Assembly (NCBI RefSeq): GCF_006542275.1
Contig: NZ_CP041217.1
Coordinates: 248,001-312,000, forward strand
DNA from: Saccharibacillus brassicae
GTDB lineage: Bacteria; Bacillota; Bacilli; Paenibacillales; Paenibacillaceae
Length of the DNA: 64,000 nt
Direction of reading: 5' to 3'
Part shown: piece after piece, positions 25,195 to 35,052 of the stretch
Position numbering within the stretch: position 1 is the stretch's first letter
Layout of the letters: every line of letters starts with the position of its first letter
Position numbers and translations under genes: made by a program
The notes under the pieces: generated by a model
Database searches by the model: none
Seen by the model: only the letters and a program-made list of their open reading frames with translations
What the model was told of the DNA's origin: nothing

Positions 25195-25286
25195 GTCGTG
25201 TTCCTCCTTGGATATGCTCTTTTTTGGGGATAGGCTATAGAGTCAAATGGGTATGGCTTGCCGCCACTTCTTCGCTTCTTCGCTTC

Positions 25287-25535
25287 TTAACGGATGCTGA
25301 ACGCAACTTCCGCCACTTTGGCCAGATTGATACTGATGTCCCGGCCTTCGCTCTCGAACGTGAGGCAGCCTACGCTCTCCGTGTTCTCGCCCCGGAAAGC
25401 GGGAATGACGTACGCTTCTTTCAATTCCCGGATCGCGATCTCCATCTCGGCGGGCGTCAGTTCCTCGCTTGAGTCGAACGCGTAGTCTTTTTCAATGCCG
25501 TTGTCGTATAAAATTCGGATATGGATCGTTCTCAT
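25287..25535 (-). CDS. Hypothetical protein of 82 residues
   Basis: This small soluble protein starts MRTIHIRILYDNGIEKDY and has an alternating beta-alpha-beta pattern: strand, helix (LTPAEMEIAIRELKEAYV), then strands (VGCLTFESEGRDISINLAKV). No family was recognised. The frame extends upstream to 25763, but GGGAGAG before the ATG at 25535 and the lack of sensible sequence upstream fix the start. The neighbours give no clear hint of function. Confidence 0.6.
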   Translation of the reverse strand: MRTIHIRILYDNGIEKDYAFDSSEELTPAEMEIAIRELKEAYVIPAFRGENTESVGCLTFESEGRDISINLAKVAEVAFSIR

Positions 25536-25791
25536 GTCGGTGTCTCTCCCTTTCGGCTTTGCGGCGATGCCGTAACCGGCTCGCTTCTCCATTATCTCAA
25601 ACCGCTGCCCGGAAACCAAATCGGAGCCGCGCCAAGTGAGCGACGAAGACGCCGGGCCCGCCTCTTTTCCTATGCAGCTCCCGGTTCCTCGCTTATACTT
25701 AAACGGAATGCAGAGTCGGAACCTCATGCGCAACACTGTACATTTACTTGACGAAAAAAACATCCATTTACGATAGAGAGGACGGTTTCCC

Positions 25792-26781
25792 GTGAAAAAA
25801 AGAACGGTTTGGATAGCGGCGCTGGCCTACGGTCTGTCGATATCGTCCGTACAGGCCGAGTCGGTCATGCAGGTGTCGGTCGACGGCAAAGCCGTTGCTT
25901 TTCGGACGAATCCGGTCGTGCAAAGCAGCGTCACGATGGTACAGTTCGCCCCGATCTTCCGCAGCCTCGGCGCTTCGTTCCAGTGGAACGGGCAGAAACA
26001 GCAGGTAACCGCCACCCGCGGCGGCACGAAAATGATCCTTACGGTCGGCAGCCGCGTCGCTTACGTCAACGGCAGCGCCGTGCGGATGCAGCAGGCCCCG
26101 GCCGCGATCAACGGCAATATTTTCGTTCCGCTGCGGTTCGTGGGCGAAGCCACCGGTGCGCGCGTGGACTTCGCGGGCAGCCGCATCTCGATCACGAGCG
26201 CGCCGCTGCCGCCTTCTCCCGGAGACGCAGCGGCGGGCGCTAACAGCGGTTCGGCAGCTTCCGATTCGGCAGAGATCGATCTGACAAAAGCCGAAGCGGC
26301 AAACACCGATCCGAATAGGTCGCCCGAATTGTCGGAACAATCGATCCATGACTATCTGATTACCCATTACGACACGCTCTATACCCCGGATACCGGTTAC
26401 GAAGTCGATTATGACGTGCAGCTCGGCGACGAAGGCGACTATCACGTCTCGATTTTGCTGGACAATTATGAAGCGAGCGGCAGTCTGTACGCGGAGACCC
26501 GAGCCGACGGCAGCGTCCTCTACGACCTGACCGGAGAACTTGCGACGGACCTCTCCCGGCAGTTCGACCTGGAGGCACTGTACGTACACGTGACGCTGGC
26601 TCCGGTGCTGGAACAGCGTCCTGACGGCGTTAACGAAGAAGAACTGCTGGAGCTGGACGACGGAAGCTTCGTGCTGATCCGTACGCTGTTCGTCGGAATG
26701 TATGATTTTGCCGGAAAATACGCCGACTTTTACGACGTGACGTCCGCCGAGTCGAAGTTTGTCTCTGCCGCCGAATGGTAA
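25792..26781 (+). CDS. Secreted stalk-domain (copper amine oxidase N) protein
   Basis: This 329-residue protein starts with GTG (AGAGAGG upstream) and has a signal peptide of about 20 residues (KKRTVWIAALAYGLSISS, then VQAES). A stalk domain follows at about 25-145 (VQSSVTMVQFAPIFRSLGA, WNGQKQQVTATRGG, FVPLRFVGEATGARVDFAG). The remaining about 180 residues are acidic and rich in Ser, Asp and Glu with short strand-like stretches; no family was seen. It belongs to a scattered set of five stalk-domain proteins in this window. A role at the cell wall is inferred. Confidence 0.75.
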   Translation: MKKRTVWIAALAYGLSISSVQAESVMQVSVDGKAVAFRTNPVVQSSVTMVQFAPIFRSLGASFQWNGQKQQVTATRGGTKMILTVGSRVAYVNGSAVRMQQAPAAINGNIFVPLRFVGEATGARVDFAGSRISITSAPLPPSPGDAAAGANSGSAASDSAEIDLTKAEAANTDPNRSPELSEQSIHDYLITHYDTLYTPDTGYEVDYDVQLGDEGDYHVSILLDNYEASGSLYAETRADGSVLYDLTGELATDLSRQFDLEALYVHVTLAPVLEQRPDGVNEEELLELDDGSFVLIRTLFVGMYDFAGKYADFYDVTSAESKFVSAAEW

Positions 26782-26950
26782 AAGCACGCTTTGAATGGTA
26801 AAAGCACATCTCATGGCCGGGTCGAAAAAATATAGAAAAACTTCTCTTTTTTCATAAAAATCCTCTCTTCTTCTTGCGCTTGAGATGATATAGTAGGAGA
26901 GCAATCTCGCCATTTTTCGACAAAATACTTCAAGCTAAGGGGCGTTCCGT

Positions 26951-27514
26951 TTGAGCAGCATTTACGATTTCTCCGCCACTTCTATCAGCGGACAGCAAAT
27001 TTCTCTGGACTCTTTTCGCGGCAAAACCGTGCTGATCGTCAATACGGCCAGCGGATGCGGATTCACGTTCCAATTCGAAGACCTGCAAAAGCTGTACGAT
27101 CGCTACAAAGAACGCGACTTCGTCATTCTCGGCTTCCCGTGCGGTCAATTCGCCGATCAGGAACTGAACACGAACGATCAGATCCATACGTTCTGCACGT
27201 TGAAATACGGCGTCTCGTTCCCGATGTTCGAAAAAGTCGACGTCCGGGACGAAAATGCCCACCCGCTGTTCGCCTACCTGGCCGGAACCAAGCCGTTCAA
27301 AGGCTTCAATCCGTTCCATTCGGTAGCCAAAATCCTCCTCCCGCTGATCAACGAACGCCACCCCGAATACATGCCCGGCGATTCGATCAAATGGAATTTC
27401 ACCAAGTTCCTGATCGACCCCGAAGGCCGCGTCATCGAACGTTACGAAGCCACGACCGACCCGATCGACATGGAAGACGACATCGAGAAAGTGCTCAACG
27501 CGGCTAAAAGCTAG
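26951..27514 (+). CDS. Glutathione peroxidase (thioredoxin-type peroxidase)
   Basis: This 187-residue peroxidase reduces hydrogen peroxide and lipid hydroperoxides; bacterial members with Cys usually use thioredoxin. The catalytic Cys is C36 in NTASGCGFT, and the FPCGQF and KWNFTKFLID blocks supply the Gln, Trp and Asn of the active site. The start codon is TTG at 26951 with TAAGGGG upstream. The sequence after the Cys (FTFQFEDLQ) has Phe where the family usually has Pro. An intrinsic terminator follows at 27553. Confidence 0.88.
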   Translation: MSSIYDFSATSISGQQISLDSFRGKTVLIVNTASGCGFTFQFEDLQKLYDRYKERDFVILGFPCGQFADQELNTNDQIHTFCTLKYGVSFPMFEKVDVRDENAHPLFAYLAGTKPFKGFNPFHSVAKILLPLINERHPEYMPGDSIKWNFTKFLIDPEGRVIERYEATTDPIDMEDDIEKVLNAAKS

Positions 27515-27552
27515 GGTTGGACTTGGTTGGACCGTTGGTAAAAGGAATGCAC

Positions 27553-27584
27553 AAGAGGAAGCCCTGTAGAAGGCTTCCTCTTTT
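27553..27584 (+). terminator. Terminator after the glutathione peroxidase gene
   Basis: Perfect 11-bp arms (27553-27563 and 27572-27582) and an 8-base loop end in TTTT. Confidence 0.85.
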
Positions 27585-27688
27585 GGTGTTTGAATAGGAA
27601 TCTGGCGCGCTGTTTTCGGCCTGAACCGGAGCGGAAATTCCTTATGGCGATCGAGCATGGTTTTGCTATGTAAGAGCTGCCGTTCGTT

Positions 27689-28171
27689 TTAAAACATGGA
27701 ACTAATTTTACCCGTCGTTTTATTCACGTAATACCATCCGTAGGTTGCGGTATGACCTGTTTCTTCGTCATCCATAACGACTTGGTACGCGTGGACGACA
27801 TAATTGTCGCCTTCTATATACTCGACTTCCACATAAATGGACGGATGATAGAATCCATATTTCGCTTTCACCTTTTTAACGGCTTCGGCTCGGGTGATCG
27901 AAGTTTGTTTGGGCTGCTTGCCGATATACAGGCCGCCGTCCTTCAAAGAGACTTCCTGTCCGATTGCAGCACTTACCGCGCGAACGGGTACATACGTCGT
28001 TCCTTCGTAGGTCAGCGTTTTCGCACTGTCTTTTTTGACGAGGTTAAAATAGAGCGGCATATTTTTCACGGCGACTTGAATCGTTTGCGTATTTGCGGCA
28101 AAAGCCGCCGAGCCGGTAAGCATGGTCCCGATCAAAATGCCAACAGTCAATCCTTTTACTTTGTCTTTCAA
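27689..28171 (-). CDS. Small secreted stalk-domain protein
   Basis: This 160-residue exported protein has a signal peptide (LTVGILIGTMLTGSAAFA) and one stalk-domain half (NMPLYFNLVKKDSAKTLTYE, in parts, then YVPVRAVSAAIGQEVSL). A C-terminal PepSY-like segment follows (AVKKVKAKYGFYHPSIYVEV, YGWYYVNKTTGKIS). The TTG at 28171 is taken as start because AAAGGAG lies 9 bases upstream; an ATG at 28198 lacks such a site. It is a short relative of the other stalk proteins in the window. No operon partner is seen. Confidence 0.72.
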   Translation of the reverse strand: MKDKVKGLTVGILIGTMLTGSAAFAANTQTIQVAVKNMPLYFNLVKKDSAKTLTYEGTTYVPVRAVSAAIGQEVSLKDGGLYIGKQPKQTSITRAEAVKKVKAKYGFYHPSIYVEVEYIEGDNYVVHAYQVVMDDEETGHTATYGWYYVNKTTGKISSMF

Positions 28172-28230
28172 AGTTCCCACTCCTTTTGGCGTCTGCATGC
28201 AAATTTACGTATATAGTCTCCTCTGTATCT

Positions 28231-28412
28231 CAAATAACGTCGTCACGACACTTATTTTCCTCCATTTGCCCATTCTGATCCGAATAAATGCGTGAGAGCA
28301 GCTATTTCCGGATTGCTGCACCCAAAACGCCTTTTTCACCTAAAATAAGAGTCACTGCGCAGTTATTTGCAAATCGCTTGCGAATTAGGCTCAAATAAGT
28401 GCGATTTCGCAC
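28231..28412. repeat. Four degenerate dyad repeats spaced 50-60 bp apart
   Basis: Units begin at 28231, 28281, 28341 and 28391. Each is about 22-30 bp, opening with (A/G)AATAA and a GC-rich core. The first three close with a TATTT-type end that mirrors the opening; the fourth lacks it. The whole sits in the gap between the small stalk protein and spo0A, outside any gene. It looks like a decayed cluster of a small palindromic intergenic repeat. Other copies elsewhere in the genome cannot be checked here. Confidence 0.6.
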
Positions 28413-28575
28413 GTCCTAACAAAGGCAGCACGAGTACGATGATCGCCTGGGTCTGGGTTTGCCTCTGCTCCTGTGTCTGAACGGTCAGCCAACAAAAATA
28501 CCGTCCTTCACCGGATTTGTACAAACCCGATAAACAACGGTATACGTAATCGCAAGCCTAGCTTAACTTCGCTGC

Positions 28576-29382
28576 TCAGCTCACCTTATGCTCGATCCGC
28601 AGCTTGTCCGCGATCATCGCGATAAATTCGCTGTTGGTCGGCTTGGATTTGTTGATGCTGACGGTGTAGCCGAACAATTCGCTGATGTTCTGCACGGAAC
28701 CGCGGGCCCAGGCCAATTCGATCGCGTGGCGGATGGCGCGTTCCACGCGGGACGGGGTCGTGGCATATTTCTCGGCGATCGAAGGGTACAGCGTCTTCGT
28801 GATCGAGCCGAGGATTTCGATGTTATGGTAGACCATCGTGATCGCTTCGCGCAGGTACTTGTAGCCGCGTACGTGCACGGGAATGCCGATCTCGTTAATA
28901 ATCGACGTGATGCTCGCATCAAGCGTCTTGCCTTTGGACAGCGATCCGATGCTCGGCTTCGGCGCGGGTGCCGGCGAAGCTTGGGCGATCGGCGAAGACG
29001 GGATGTTCAGCATCTGGCGAACCCGGTTCACCAGCACTTCGATATCGAACGGCTTCAGGATGTAGTACGCGGCACCCAGCTCGACCGCGCGCTGCGTAAT
29101 GTTCTCTTGTCCGAACGCCGTCAGCATGATCACTTTGGGACGCGGATTCAGGTTCATGCCCTGCAGCTTCTCCAGCACGCCGAGTCCGTCCAGGTGCGGC
29201 ATAATGATGTCCAGGATCAAAATATCGGGCGCCCGTTCGGCGCCGCGCAGCAGCCCCAGCACTTCTTCTCCGTTAAAAGCGACTCCGGTTACCGTCATGT
29301 CTTCCTGCGAGGAAATGTGTTCCTGGAGCATGTGAACGAAATCCCGATTATCGTCCGCAAGCATAACTTCGATGTTTGGCAA
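28576..29382 (-). CDS. spo0A: Sporulation master regulator Spo0A
   Basis: This 268-residue response regulator has a receiver domain (1-120) with the acidic pocket Asp9/Asp10 or Asp10/Asp11 in LADDNRDF, the phosphorylated Asp58 in [12 protein letters not shown], and Lys in YYILKPFD. The Spo0A DNA-binding domain (about 150-268) contains the characteristic [20 protein letters not shown] helix-turn-helix. It starts with TTG at 29382 (AGGAGG upstream). A sigma-H promoter with an overlapping 0A box precedes it. The spoIVB gene, normally directly upstream, is absent. Confidence 0.95.
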   Translation of the reverse strand: MPNIEVMLADDNRDFVHMLQEHISSQEDMTVTGVAFNGEEVLGLLRGAERAPDILILDIIMPHLDGLGVLEKLQGMNLNPRPKVIMLTAFGQENITQRAVELGAAYYILKPFDIEVLVNRVRQMLNIPSSPIAQASPAPAPKPSIGSLSKGKTLDASITSIINEIGIPVHVRGYKYLREAITMVYHNIEILGSITKTLYPSIAEKYATTPSRVERAIRHAIELAWARGSVQNISELFGYTVSINKSKPTNSEFIAMIADKLRIEHKVS

Positions 29383-29472
29383 AACCTGTTCCTCCTTCTC
29401 ATCCGGCCGCAAAGCCGAATCCTCTGTAATTCACAGAACCGTTTCTGTCTTTTTAAACAGATCTCACGTAAA

Positions 29473-29501
29473 AAATTCGACACCGTTCGAAAGAATCCTG
29501 C
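29473..29501 (-). promoter_or_regulatory. Sigma-H-type promoter of spo0A
   Basis: On the minus strand GCAGGATTC (29493-29501), an 11-bp spacer, and GTCGAATTT (29473-29481) match the sigma-H pattern RnAGGAwww-N11-RnnGAATww in all but one position. It lies about 90 bp before the spo0A start and corresponds to the Ps promoter of B. subtilis spo0A. Confidence 0.75.
29476..29482 (-). promoter_or_regulatory. 0A box (Spo0A binding site) over the spo0A promoter
   Basis: The minus-strand heptamer TGTCGAA fits the 0A box TGNCGAA and overlaps the sigma-H -10 element. This suggests autoregulation by phosphorylated Spo0A. Confidence 0.65.
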
Positions 29502-29736
29502 TACGGCAGCAAATTTTCGCTCTCTCCCAGTATATCGGGTTACGCGCCAAATTAAAACAAAAAATCCCAAAACCGTAAATTAGCGCTGAAGAACGAATCC
29601 GATTTCGGGACTCTCTTTTCCTGAACGCTTTTTTGCAGGATCCGAAGCGCGGAACTTGCGGCTCCGCGGTTTCGGACGTGCATACGGTTTTGGGACAAAG
29701 CGGCGTCCGGCCCGGAAGCCGAACCCGCCGAATAAC

Positions 29737-31464
29737 TTAGACGCGACCTTTTTTGCTTGCTTCCGCAAGCTTCAACATTTCCTGCGCGTGGTGCAGCGTT
29801 TTCTCCGTAATTTCGACACCGCCGAGCATCCGCGCAAGTTCGGTGACGCGTCCTTCTTCGTTCAGCGATTCGACTCTGGTCATCGTCCGCTCGCCTTCCA
29901 CGCGCTTCTCGATCAGGTACTGGTGATCCGCCATGCAGGCCACCTGCGGCAGGTGGGTAATCGAGAACACCTGACAGTCGCGGGACAGCTTGACGAGCTT
30001 CTCCGCGATCGACTGGGCCGCGCGGCCGCTGACGCCGGTATCGACTTCGTCGAATACGAGCACCGGCACTTTGTCGTGGCGGGCGAAAATGCTTTTGAGC
30101 GCCAGCATGATCCGCGACAGCTCGCCGCCCGACGCGATCTTGCCGAGCGGACGCAGCGGTTCGCCGGGGTTCGGCGAGATGAGGAACTCCGCGTTGTCGA
30201 CGCCCTGACGGGTCAGGCGCACGCGCCGGCCTTCGAATTCGAAGCCGCGGGCGTCCTGGATCGGCTCAAACTTCACTTCGATCGACGTTCGCTGCATTTG
30301 CAGATCTTTGAGTTCGCCTTCGATCTGGCGGGCCAGATCGCGCGAACATTCCCGGCGCAGCACGCTCAGTTCCCGGGCCAGCCGCAGCGTCTTCTCCAGC
30401 TGCTTGTCGCGCTTGGCCGTCAGCAGCTCCATGCGTTCGTCCTTGTTCTCCAGCATGTCCGTCTCGCGGTGAATCCGGTCGTAATACTCCAGAATCTGTT
30501 CGACGCTGTCGCCGTATTTGCGCCGCAGTCCGGAGATGAGGTTCAGCCGTTCTTCGACTTCTTCGAGGCGTCCCGGGTTGAACTCGATATTCTCCCGGTA
30601 ATCCCGGAGTTGGAACGCCGCGTCTTCCAGTTGGTAAAAAGCGTTCCGCAGCTGCTCCAGAATCGGCTGCATCGCTTTGGGATCGTAGTTCTCGACGTCT
30701 TCCAGATTGGAGATCGCCGAGCCGATCGCTTCGATGCCCCGATCGCCGTACAGCAGGTTGTATCCGCCGGAAACGGATTCCATCAGCTTCTCGCTGTGCG
30801 CAAGCTTGGAACGTTCGTCCGCCAGCTCCACGTCTTCGCCCACTTTGAGCTTGGCCGCCTGAATCTCTTCCAGCTGGAAGCGGTACATGTCGAGCATTTG
30901 CAGCGATTTCTGGCTCGTCTCGCGCAGCTCGCGCAGTTCGCGCTCCAGCTTGGCGAGAGCCGAATACTCCTGCTGATAAGCCGCTTTCGCCGGCGCGATC
31001 GTGTCGCCTCCGTACGAATCCAGCAGGCCGAGATGGCTTTCCGGACGCAGCAGCGACTGGTGCTCGTGCTGGCCGTGGATATTGATCAGCTGCTCGCCCA
31101 CTTCGCGCAGCATCGTCAAATTGACGAGCTGCCCGTTGATACGCGACGTGCTTTTTCCGTGTGCCGTCACTTCGCGCCGGATGACCAGATGTTCTTCCGG
31201 CGACGCGGAAATGCCGAGCTGTTCCAGCGTTTTCCACACCGGATGCTCGCCCTGCAGCTCGAACAGCGCTTCCATCTCCGCTTTGTCGGCTCCGTACCGA
31301 ATCAGGTCCGAAGACCCGCGGCCGCCGGAGATCAGGCCCAGCGCGTCGATCACGATCGACTTGCCGGCTCCCGTTTCCCCGGACAGCACGTGAAATCCTT
31401 GATAAAAATGAACGTCGACGGATTCGACGACGGCGAGATTGCGAATGGACAATGCGACTAGCAT
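29737..31464 (-). CDS. recN: DNA repair protein RecN
   Basis: This 575-residue SMC-like ATPase acts in double-strand break repair. The Walker A GETGAGKS is at residues 29-36, long coiled-coil arms cover about 150-370, and the C-terminal half carries the ABC signature region (GKIASGGELSRIMLALK) and Walker B (VLVFDEVDTGVSG). It starts 19 bp after the argR stop codon with GAGGTGAG upstream. Directly downstream comes a 354-bp gap and then spo0A; no spoIVB intervenes. Confidence 0.95.
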   Translation of the reverse strand: MLVALSIRNLAVVESVDVHFYQGFHVLSGETGAGKSIVIDALGLISGGRGSSDLIRYGADKAEMEALFELQGEHPVWKTLEQLGISASPEEHLVIRREVTAHGKSTSRINGQLVNLTMLREVGEQLINIHGQHEHQSLLRPESHLGLLDSYGGDTIAPAKAAYQQEYSALAKLERELRELRETSQKSLQMLDMYRFQLEEIQAAKLKVGEDVELADERSKLAHSEKLMESVSGGYNLLYGDRGIEAIGSAISNLEDVENYDPKAMQPILEQLRNAFYQLEDAAFQLRDYRENIEFNPGRLEEVEERLNLISGLRRKYGDSVEQILEYYDRIHRETDMLENKDERMELLTAKRDKQLEKTLRLARELSVLRRECSRDLARQIEGELKDLQMQRTSIEVKFEPIQDARGFEFEGRRVRLTRQGVDNAEFLISPNPGEPLRPLGKIASGGELSRIMLALKSIFARHDKVPVLVFDEVDTGVSGRAAQSIAEKLVKLSRDCQVFSITHLPQVACMADHQYLIEKRVEGERTMTRVESLNEEGRVTELARMLGGVEITEKTLHHAQEMLKLAEASKKGRV

Positions 31465-31483
31465 GCACTCACCTCAATAGAAT

Positions 31484-31933
31484 TTAGGAAATGAATCCCA
31501 TAATTTGGCCGATCACCGTCTGGCTGTTCTCCGGTTCGCGACAGATCAGCAGGATCGTGTCGTCGCCCGAGATCGTACCCATGATTTCCGACCACTCCAT
31601 ATTATCGAGCAGCGCCGCGATCGAGTTGGCCGTGCCCGGCAAACATTTCATCACGACCAGGTTGGCCGAGTGATCGATATGGACGAAATTGTCCACGAGC
31701 GCGCGCTTGAGCTTCTGTACCGGATTGTAGCGCTGATCGGTCGGCATCGAATATTTGTACCGGCCGTCGTCCAGCGGAACCTTGATCAGCAGCAGTTCCT
31801 TGATATCGCGAGATACCGTCGCCTGCGTCACCTGGAATCCCGAAGACCGCAGCGCGGCAACCAGTTCGTCCTGCGTCTCGATGTCGCGGCTGGAGATGAT
31901 CTCCCGGATCTTGATATGCCGTTGTCCCTTCAT
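31484..31933 (-). CDS. argR: Arginine repressor / activator ArgR (AhrC)
   Basis: This 149-residue hexameric regulator of arginine genes has an N-terminal winged helix (about 1-70: [33 protein letters not shown]). The C-terminal arginine-binding and oligomerisation domain (about 80-149) includes [20 protein letters not shown] and [18 protein letters not shown] site lies just before the ATG. Its place between tlyA and recN is the conserved one. Confidence 0.93.
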   Translation of the reverse strand: MKGQRHIKIREIISSRDIETQDELVAALRSSGFQVTQATVSRDIKELLLIKVPLDDGRYKYSMPTDQRYNPVQKLKRALVDNFVHIDHSANLVVMKCLPGTANSIAALLDNMEWSEIMGTISGDDTILLICREPENSQTVIGQIMGFIS

Positions 31934-31988
31934 AAGACTCCCCCTTCGTTATGCAAAATATGAATAAACGCGTTCAACGCAAAGAAAC

Positions 31989-32852
31989 TCACCGTTCGGC
32001 GGATGAGTTTCTGTGAAAAGTCCGGGCGGCTTCCGCCGCGGTATTCGACGCCAACTCCCGAATGACTTCTTCGCCGAGCGGAGCCGTTTCTCCTTCCGGC
32101 AGCTTCAGATAAGCGAGAAATTCGACGTTGCCTTCGCCGCCGGTAATCGGCGAGAAGGTCAAGCCTCCGATCTCGAAGCCCAGAGCATTGGCAAAAGTCA
32201 GCACTTGGTTCAATACGTCTTCATGCACTTTGCGGTCGCGGACGACGCCCGACTTGCCCACCTTGTCGCGTCCGGCTTCGAACTGCGGCTTGATCAGCGC
32301 GGCCACTTCGGCCGGACGTTTCAGCAGTTGAAGCAGCGGAGGCAAAATGAGGCGCAGGGAAATAAACGAGACGTCGATGCTCGCAAAATCCGGCCGGGGT
32401 CCTGTCAGTTCTTCGGGCGTCATATAGCGGAAATTCGTCCGTTCCATGACGCAGACGCGTTCGTCGTTTCTCAGCGACCAATCAAGTTGGTTGTAGCCGA
32501 CGTCGATCGCGTACACGTAAGAAGCCCCGTTTTGCAGGGCGCAGTCGGTGAAGCCGCCGGTCGAAGACCCGATATCGAGCATCACGCGGTCCTGCATCCC
32601 GATTTCGAAATTTTTGAGCGCTTTTTCGAGTTTGAGGCCGCCGCGGCTGACGTACGGATGTACGGAGCCTTTGACGTGCAGCGCCGCTTCCCGCGACACT
32701 TTCATGCCCGGCTTCTCGATTCGTTCGTTATCGGCAAAAACGAGGCCCGCCATAATGGCGGCCTTCGCTTTCTCCCGGCTTTCGTAATACGCCTGCTCGA
32801 CGAGCAGGACGTCGATACGTTCTTTTTCGATCTTGTCTTTTTGCGCGGCCAT
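31989..32852 (-). CDS. tlyA: TlyA-family RNA methyltransferase
   Basis: This 287-residue protein (YqxC in Bacillus) has an N-terminal S4 RNA-binding domain (about 10-70: RIDVLLVEQAYYESREKAKA) and a FtsJ-like SAM-dependent methyltransferase domain (about 75-260). The latter shows VMLDIGSSTGGFTDCALQNG as the SAM-binding motif, VGYNQLDWSLRND and ASIDVSFISLRLILP. TlyA proteins 2'-O-methylate rRNA. It is part of the dxs-tlyA-argR-recN series. The ribosome binding site is weak (AAAGAGAG). Confidence 0.9.
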   Translation of the reverse strand: MAAQKDKIEKERIDVLLVEQAYYESREKAKAAIMAGLVFADNERIEKPGMKVSREAALHVKGSVHPYVSRGGLKLEKALKNFEIGMQDRVMLDIGSSTGGFTDCALQNGASYVYAIDVGYNQLDWSLRNDERVCVMERTNFRYMTPEELTGPRPDFASIDVSFISLRLILPPLLQLLKRPAEVAALIKPQFEAGRDKVGKSGVVRDRKVHEDVLNQVLTFANALGFEIGGLTFSPITGGEGNVEFLAYLKLPEGETAPLGEEVIRELASNTAAEAARTFHRNSSAER

Positions 32853-32906
32853 AATCAGGCTCTCTTTCTGTGTAAAATACGAACGCCGCAGCGCACGGTG
32901 CTCCTT

Positions 32907-34811
32907 TTAGGAAGGAAGACCGCTTTTGAGCGCGAGGCGGCTGCCCGTTACGCTCTCGCGCACGAGATCGGCGGCATGCTCGGCCGTCAGGCCGGCTTCC
33001 TGCTGCTGTTCCTTGATGCTGCCGTGCTCGATAAAGCAGTCCGGCACGCCCAGAATACGCACTTCGGCGTGGCTGATGCCGTGCGATGCGTAAAATTCGA
33101 GCACCGCGCTGCCCAGGCCGCCGGCCTGCGAAGCTTCTTCCATCACGAGCAGCTTGACGCCGCGATCGGCGAGATCGGTCAGCATCTTCTCGTCAAGCGG
33201 CTTCAGGAAGCGCGCATTGACGACACTCGCCTGAATGCCCGACGACTTGAGCAGTTCGGCGGCGGCCAAAGCGGTCTGGACCATCGGTCCGACGGCCAGA
33301 ATCGCGCAGTTGTCGCCTTCGCGCACCGTTTCCCAGCTGCCGATCGGAATAGCCTTGAGCTGTTGGTCGAGCGGAACGCCCAGGCCGTTGACCCGCGGAT
33401 AACGGAAGCCGATCGGCCCTTTGTCGTAATCCAGCGCCGTTTTCATCATATGACGCAGTTCGTTCTCGTCTTTGGGCATCATGAGCACCATGTTCGGAAT
33501 ATGGCGCAGGAAGGCGATATCGTACACGCCTTGATGCGTCTCGCCGTCCGCGCCGACAAAGCCCGCCCGGTCGATCGCGAACATGACGTTGGCGTTATGC
33601 CGGCAAATATCGTGCACGATCTGGTCGTAGGCACGCTGCATGAAGGTCGAATAGACGGCGAAGACCGGCTTCATGCCTTCCATCGCCATCGCGGCGCACA
33701 GCGTCGCGGCATGCTGCTCGGCGATGCCCACGTCGATCATCCGTTTCGGGAATCTCGCCGCGAATTCCATCAGTCCGGAACCGCCCGGCATGGCCGGCGT
33801 GACGGCGACGATCCGCTCGTCCTGCTCGGCCAATTCGATCAGCGTGCTGCCGAACACTTCGGTATACATCGGGTTGCCGGCCGACTTGAGCGTCTTGCCG
33901 GACTCGATCTTGTACGGCGAAATGCCGTGCCATTTATGCGAATCGGCTTCCGCCGGTTTGTAGCCTTTGCCTTTGGTCGTCACGATATGGACAAGCACCG
34001 GGCCGTCGACGTTGTCCGACTGGCGGAACGTCTCCATCAGGGTCGGCAGGTCGTGTCCGTCGATCGGACCGATGTATTTGAAGCCCAGCTCTTCGAACAG
34101 AACGCCCGGCACCATCATATATTTGAGGCTGTCTTTGACTTTTTCCGCCGTGCGCGCAAGCTTGCCGCCGATCGCCGGAATTTTCTTGATCAGCGATTCG
34201 ACGTCGTCTTTGGCGCGCAGATAATGGCGGTCCGAGCGGACGCGGCTCAGGTAGTTGTGCATCGCGCCGACGTTCGGCGCGATCGACATCTCGTTGTCGT
34301 TGAGGACGACGAGCAGGTTCTTTTTCTCATGGCCGATATGGTTCAGCGCTTCGAACGCCATACCGCCGGTCAGCGCGCCGTCTCCGATCACCGCGACCAC
34401 TTTGTTGCTCTCGCCCTTGAGGTCGCGCGCCATCGCCATGCCCATCGCCGCGGACAGCGACGTGCTGCTGTGGCCCGCTTCCCAGACGTCGTGTTCGCTT
34501 TCGGCGCGCTTGACGAAGCCGCACAGGCCCTTGTACTTGCGCAGCGTATCGAACCGGTCCTGCCGGCCCGTCAAAATCTTGTGCACGTAAGCCTGATGGC
34601 CCACGTCGAAAATAAACTTGTCTTTGGGACTCTCGTAGCAGTAATGCAAAGCCAATGTCAACTCGACCACGCCCAAATTGGAAGCCAAATGGCCTCCGGT
34701 CACCGAGAGATTTTCGATTAAAAATTGGCGAATTTCCTGCGCCAGCGGCGCGAGTTGTTCGGACGGCAGCTTCTTCAGATCGCCGGGTTGGTTGATTTGT
34801 GGAAGGAGCAT
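32907..34811 (-). CDS. dxs: 1-deoxy-D-xylulose-5-phosphate synthase
   Basis: This 634-residue thiamine-diphosphate enzyme makes DXP from pyruvate and glyceraldehyde 3-phosphate, the first step of the MEP isoprenoid pathway. The motifs [30 protein letters not shown] with the [12 protein letters not shown] loop, and [15 protein letters not shown] are intact and the length is typical. It sits between ispA and tlyA as in other Bacillales, so isoprenoid precursor synthesis and its use (ispA) are neighbours. GGGGAATG precedes the ATG. Confidence 0.95.
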   Translation of the reverse strand: MLLPQINQPGDLKKLPSEQLAPLAQEIRQFLIENLSVTGGHLASNLGVVELTLALHYCYESPKDKFIFDVGHQAYVHKILTGRQDRFDTLRKYKGLCGFVKRAESEHDVWEAGHSSTSLSAAMGMAMARDLKGESNKVVAVIGDGALTGGMAFEALNHIGHEKKNLLVVLNDNEMSIAPNVGAMHNYLSRVRSDRHYLRAKDDVESLIKKIPAIGGKLARTAEKVKDSLKYMMVPGVLFEELGFKYIGPIDGHDLPTLMETFRQSDNVDGPVLVHIVTTKGKGYKPAEADSHKWHGISPYKIESGKTLKSAGNPMYTEVFGSTLIELAEQDERIVAVTPAMPGGSGLMEFAARFPKRMIDVGIAEQHAATLCAAMAMEGMKPVFAVYSTFMQRAYDQIVHDICRHNANVMFAIDRAGFVGADGETHQGVYDIAFLRHIPNMVLMMPKDENELRHMMKTALDYDKGPIGFRYPRVNGLGVPLDQQLKAIPIGSWETVREGDNCAILAVGPMVQTALAAAELLKSSGIQASVVNARFLKPLDEKMLTDLADRGVKLLVMEEASQAGGLGSAVLEFYASHGISHAEVRILGVPDCFIEHGSIKEQQQEAGLTAEHAADLVRESVTGSRLALKSGLPS

Positions 34812-35052
34812 GTGTCATTCCCCGCTTTCCTTCATTTTCCTGAATTCGGTCGCGCACGATTAGGTATAGGCGGGCTCGCCTGAACGCCGCGAAGCGTTTT
34901 TCGAGCACGCGTAGTATCGGTATTATATCGTTTTTCGGCAAACAAAGCCAATTTGAAGCATCGGCTTATGCGCCGGGCGCTGTCCGTTCTTCTGTTCTTC
35001 AATACCCAAGCAAGCGAGCAGCGAAACCGGAGTCCGCTTCCTCCGGGACCTC

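Noticed and set aside
29580-29768. 62-codon frame between recN and spo0A as a possible spoIVB remnant
   Set aside because: It is Lys/Arg/Pro-rich with no resemblance to the SpoIVB PDZ or protease parts and overlaps the end of recN.
32013-34721. 902-codon open frame opposite tlyA and dxs
   Set aside because: It is a shadow of two well-supported genes; composition is typical of antisense frames and no family signature is present.
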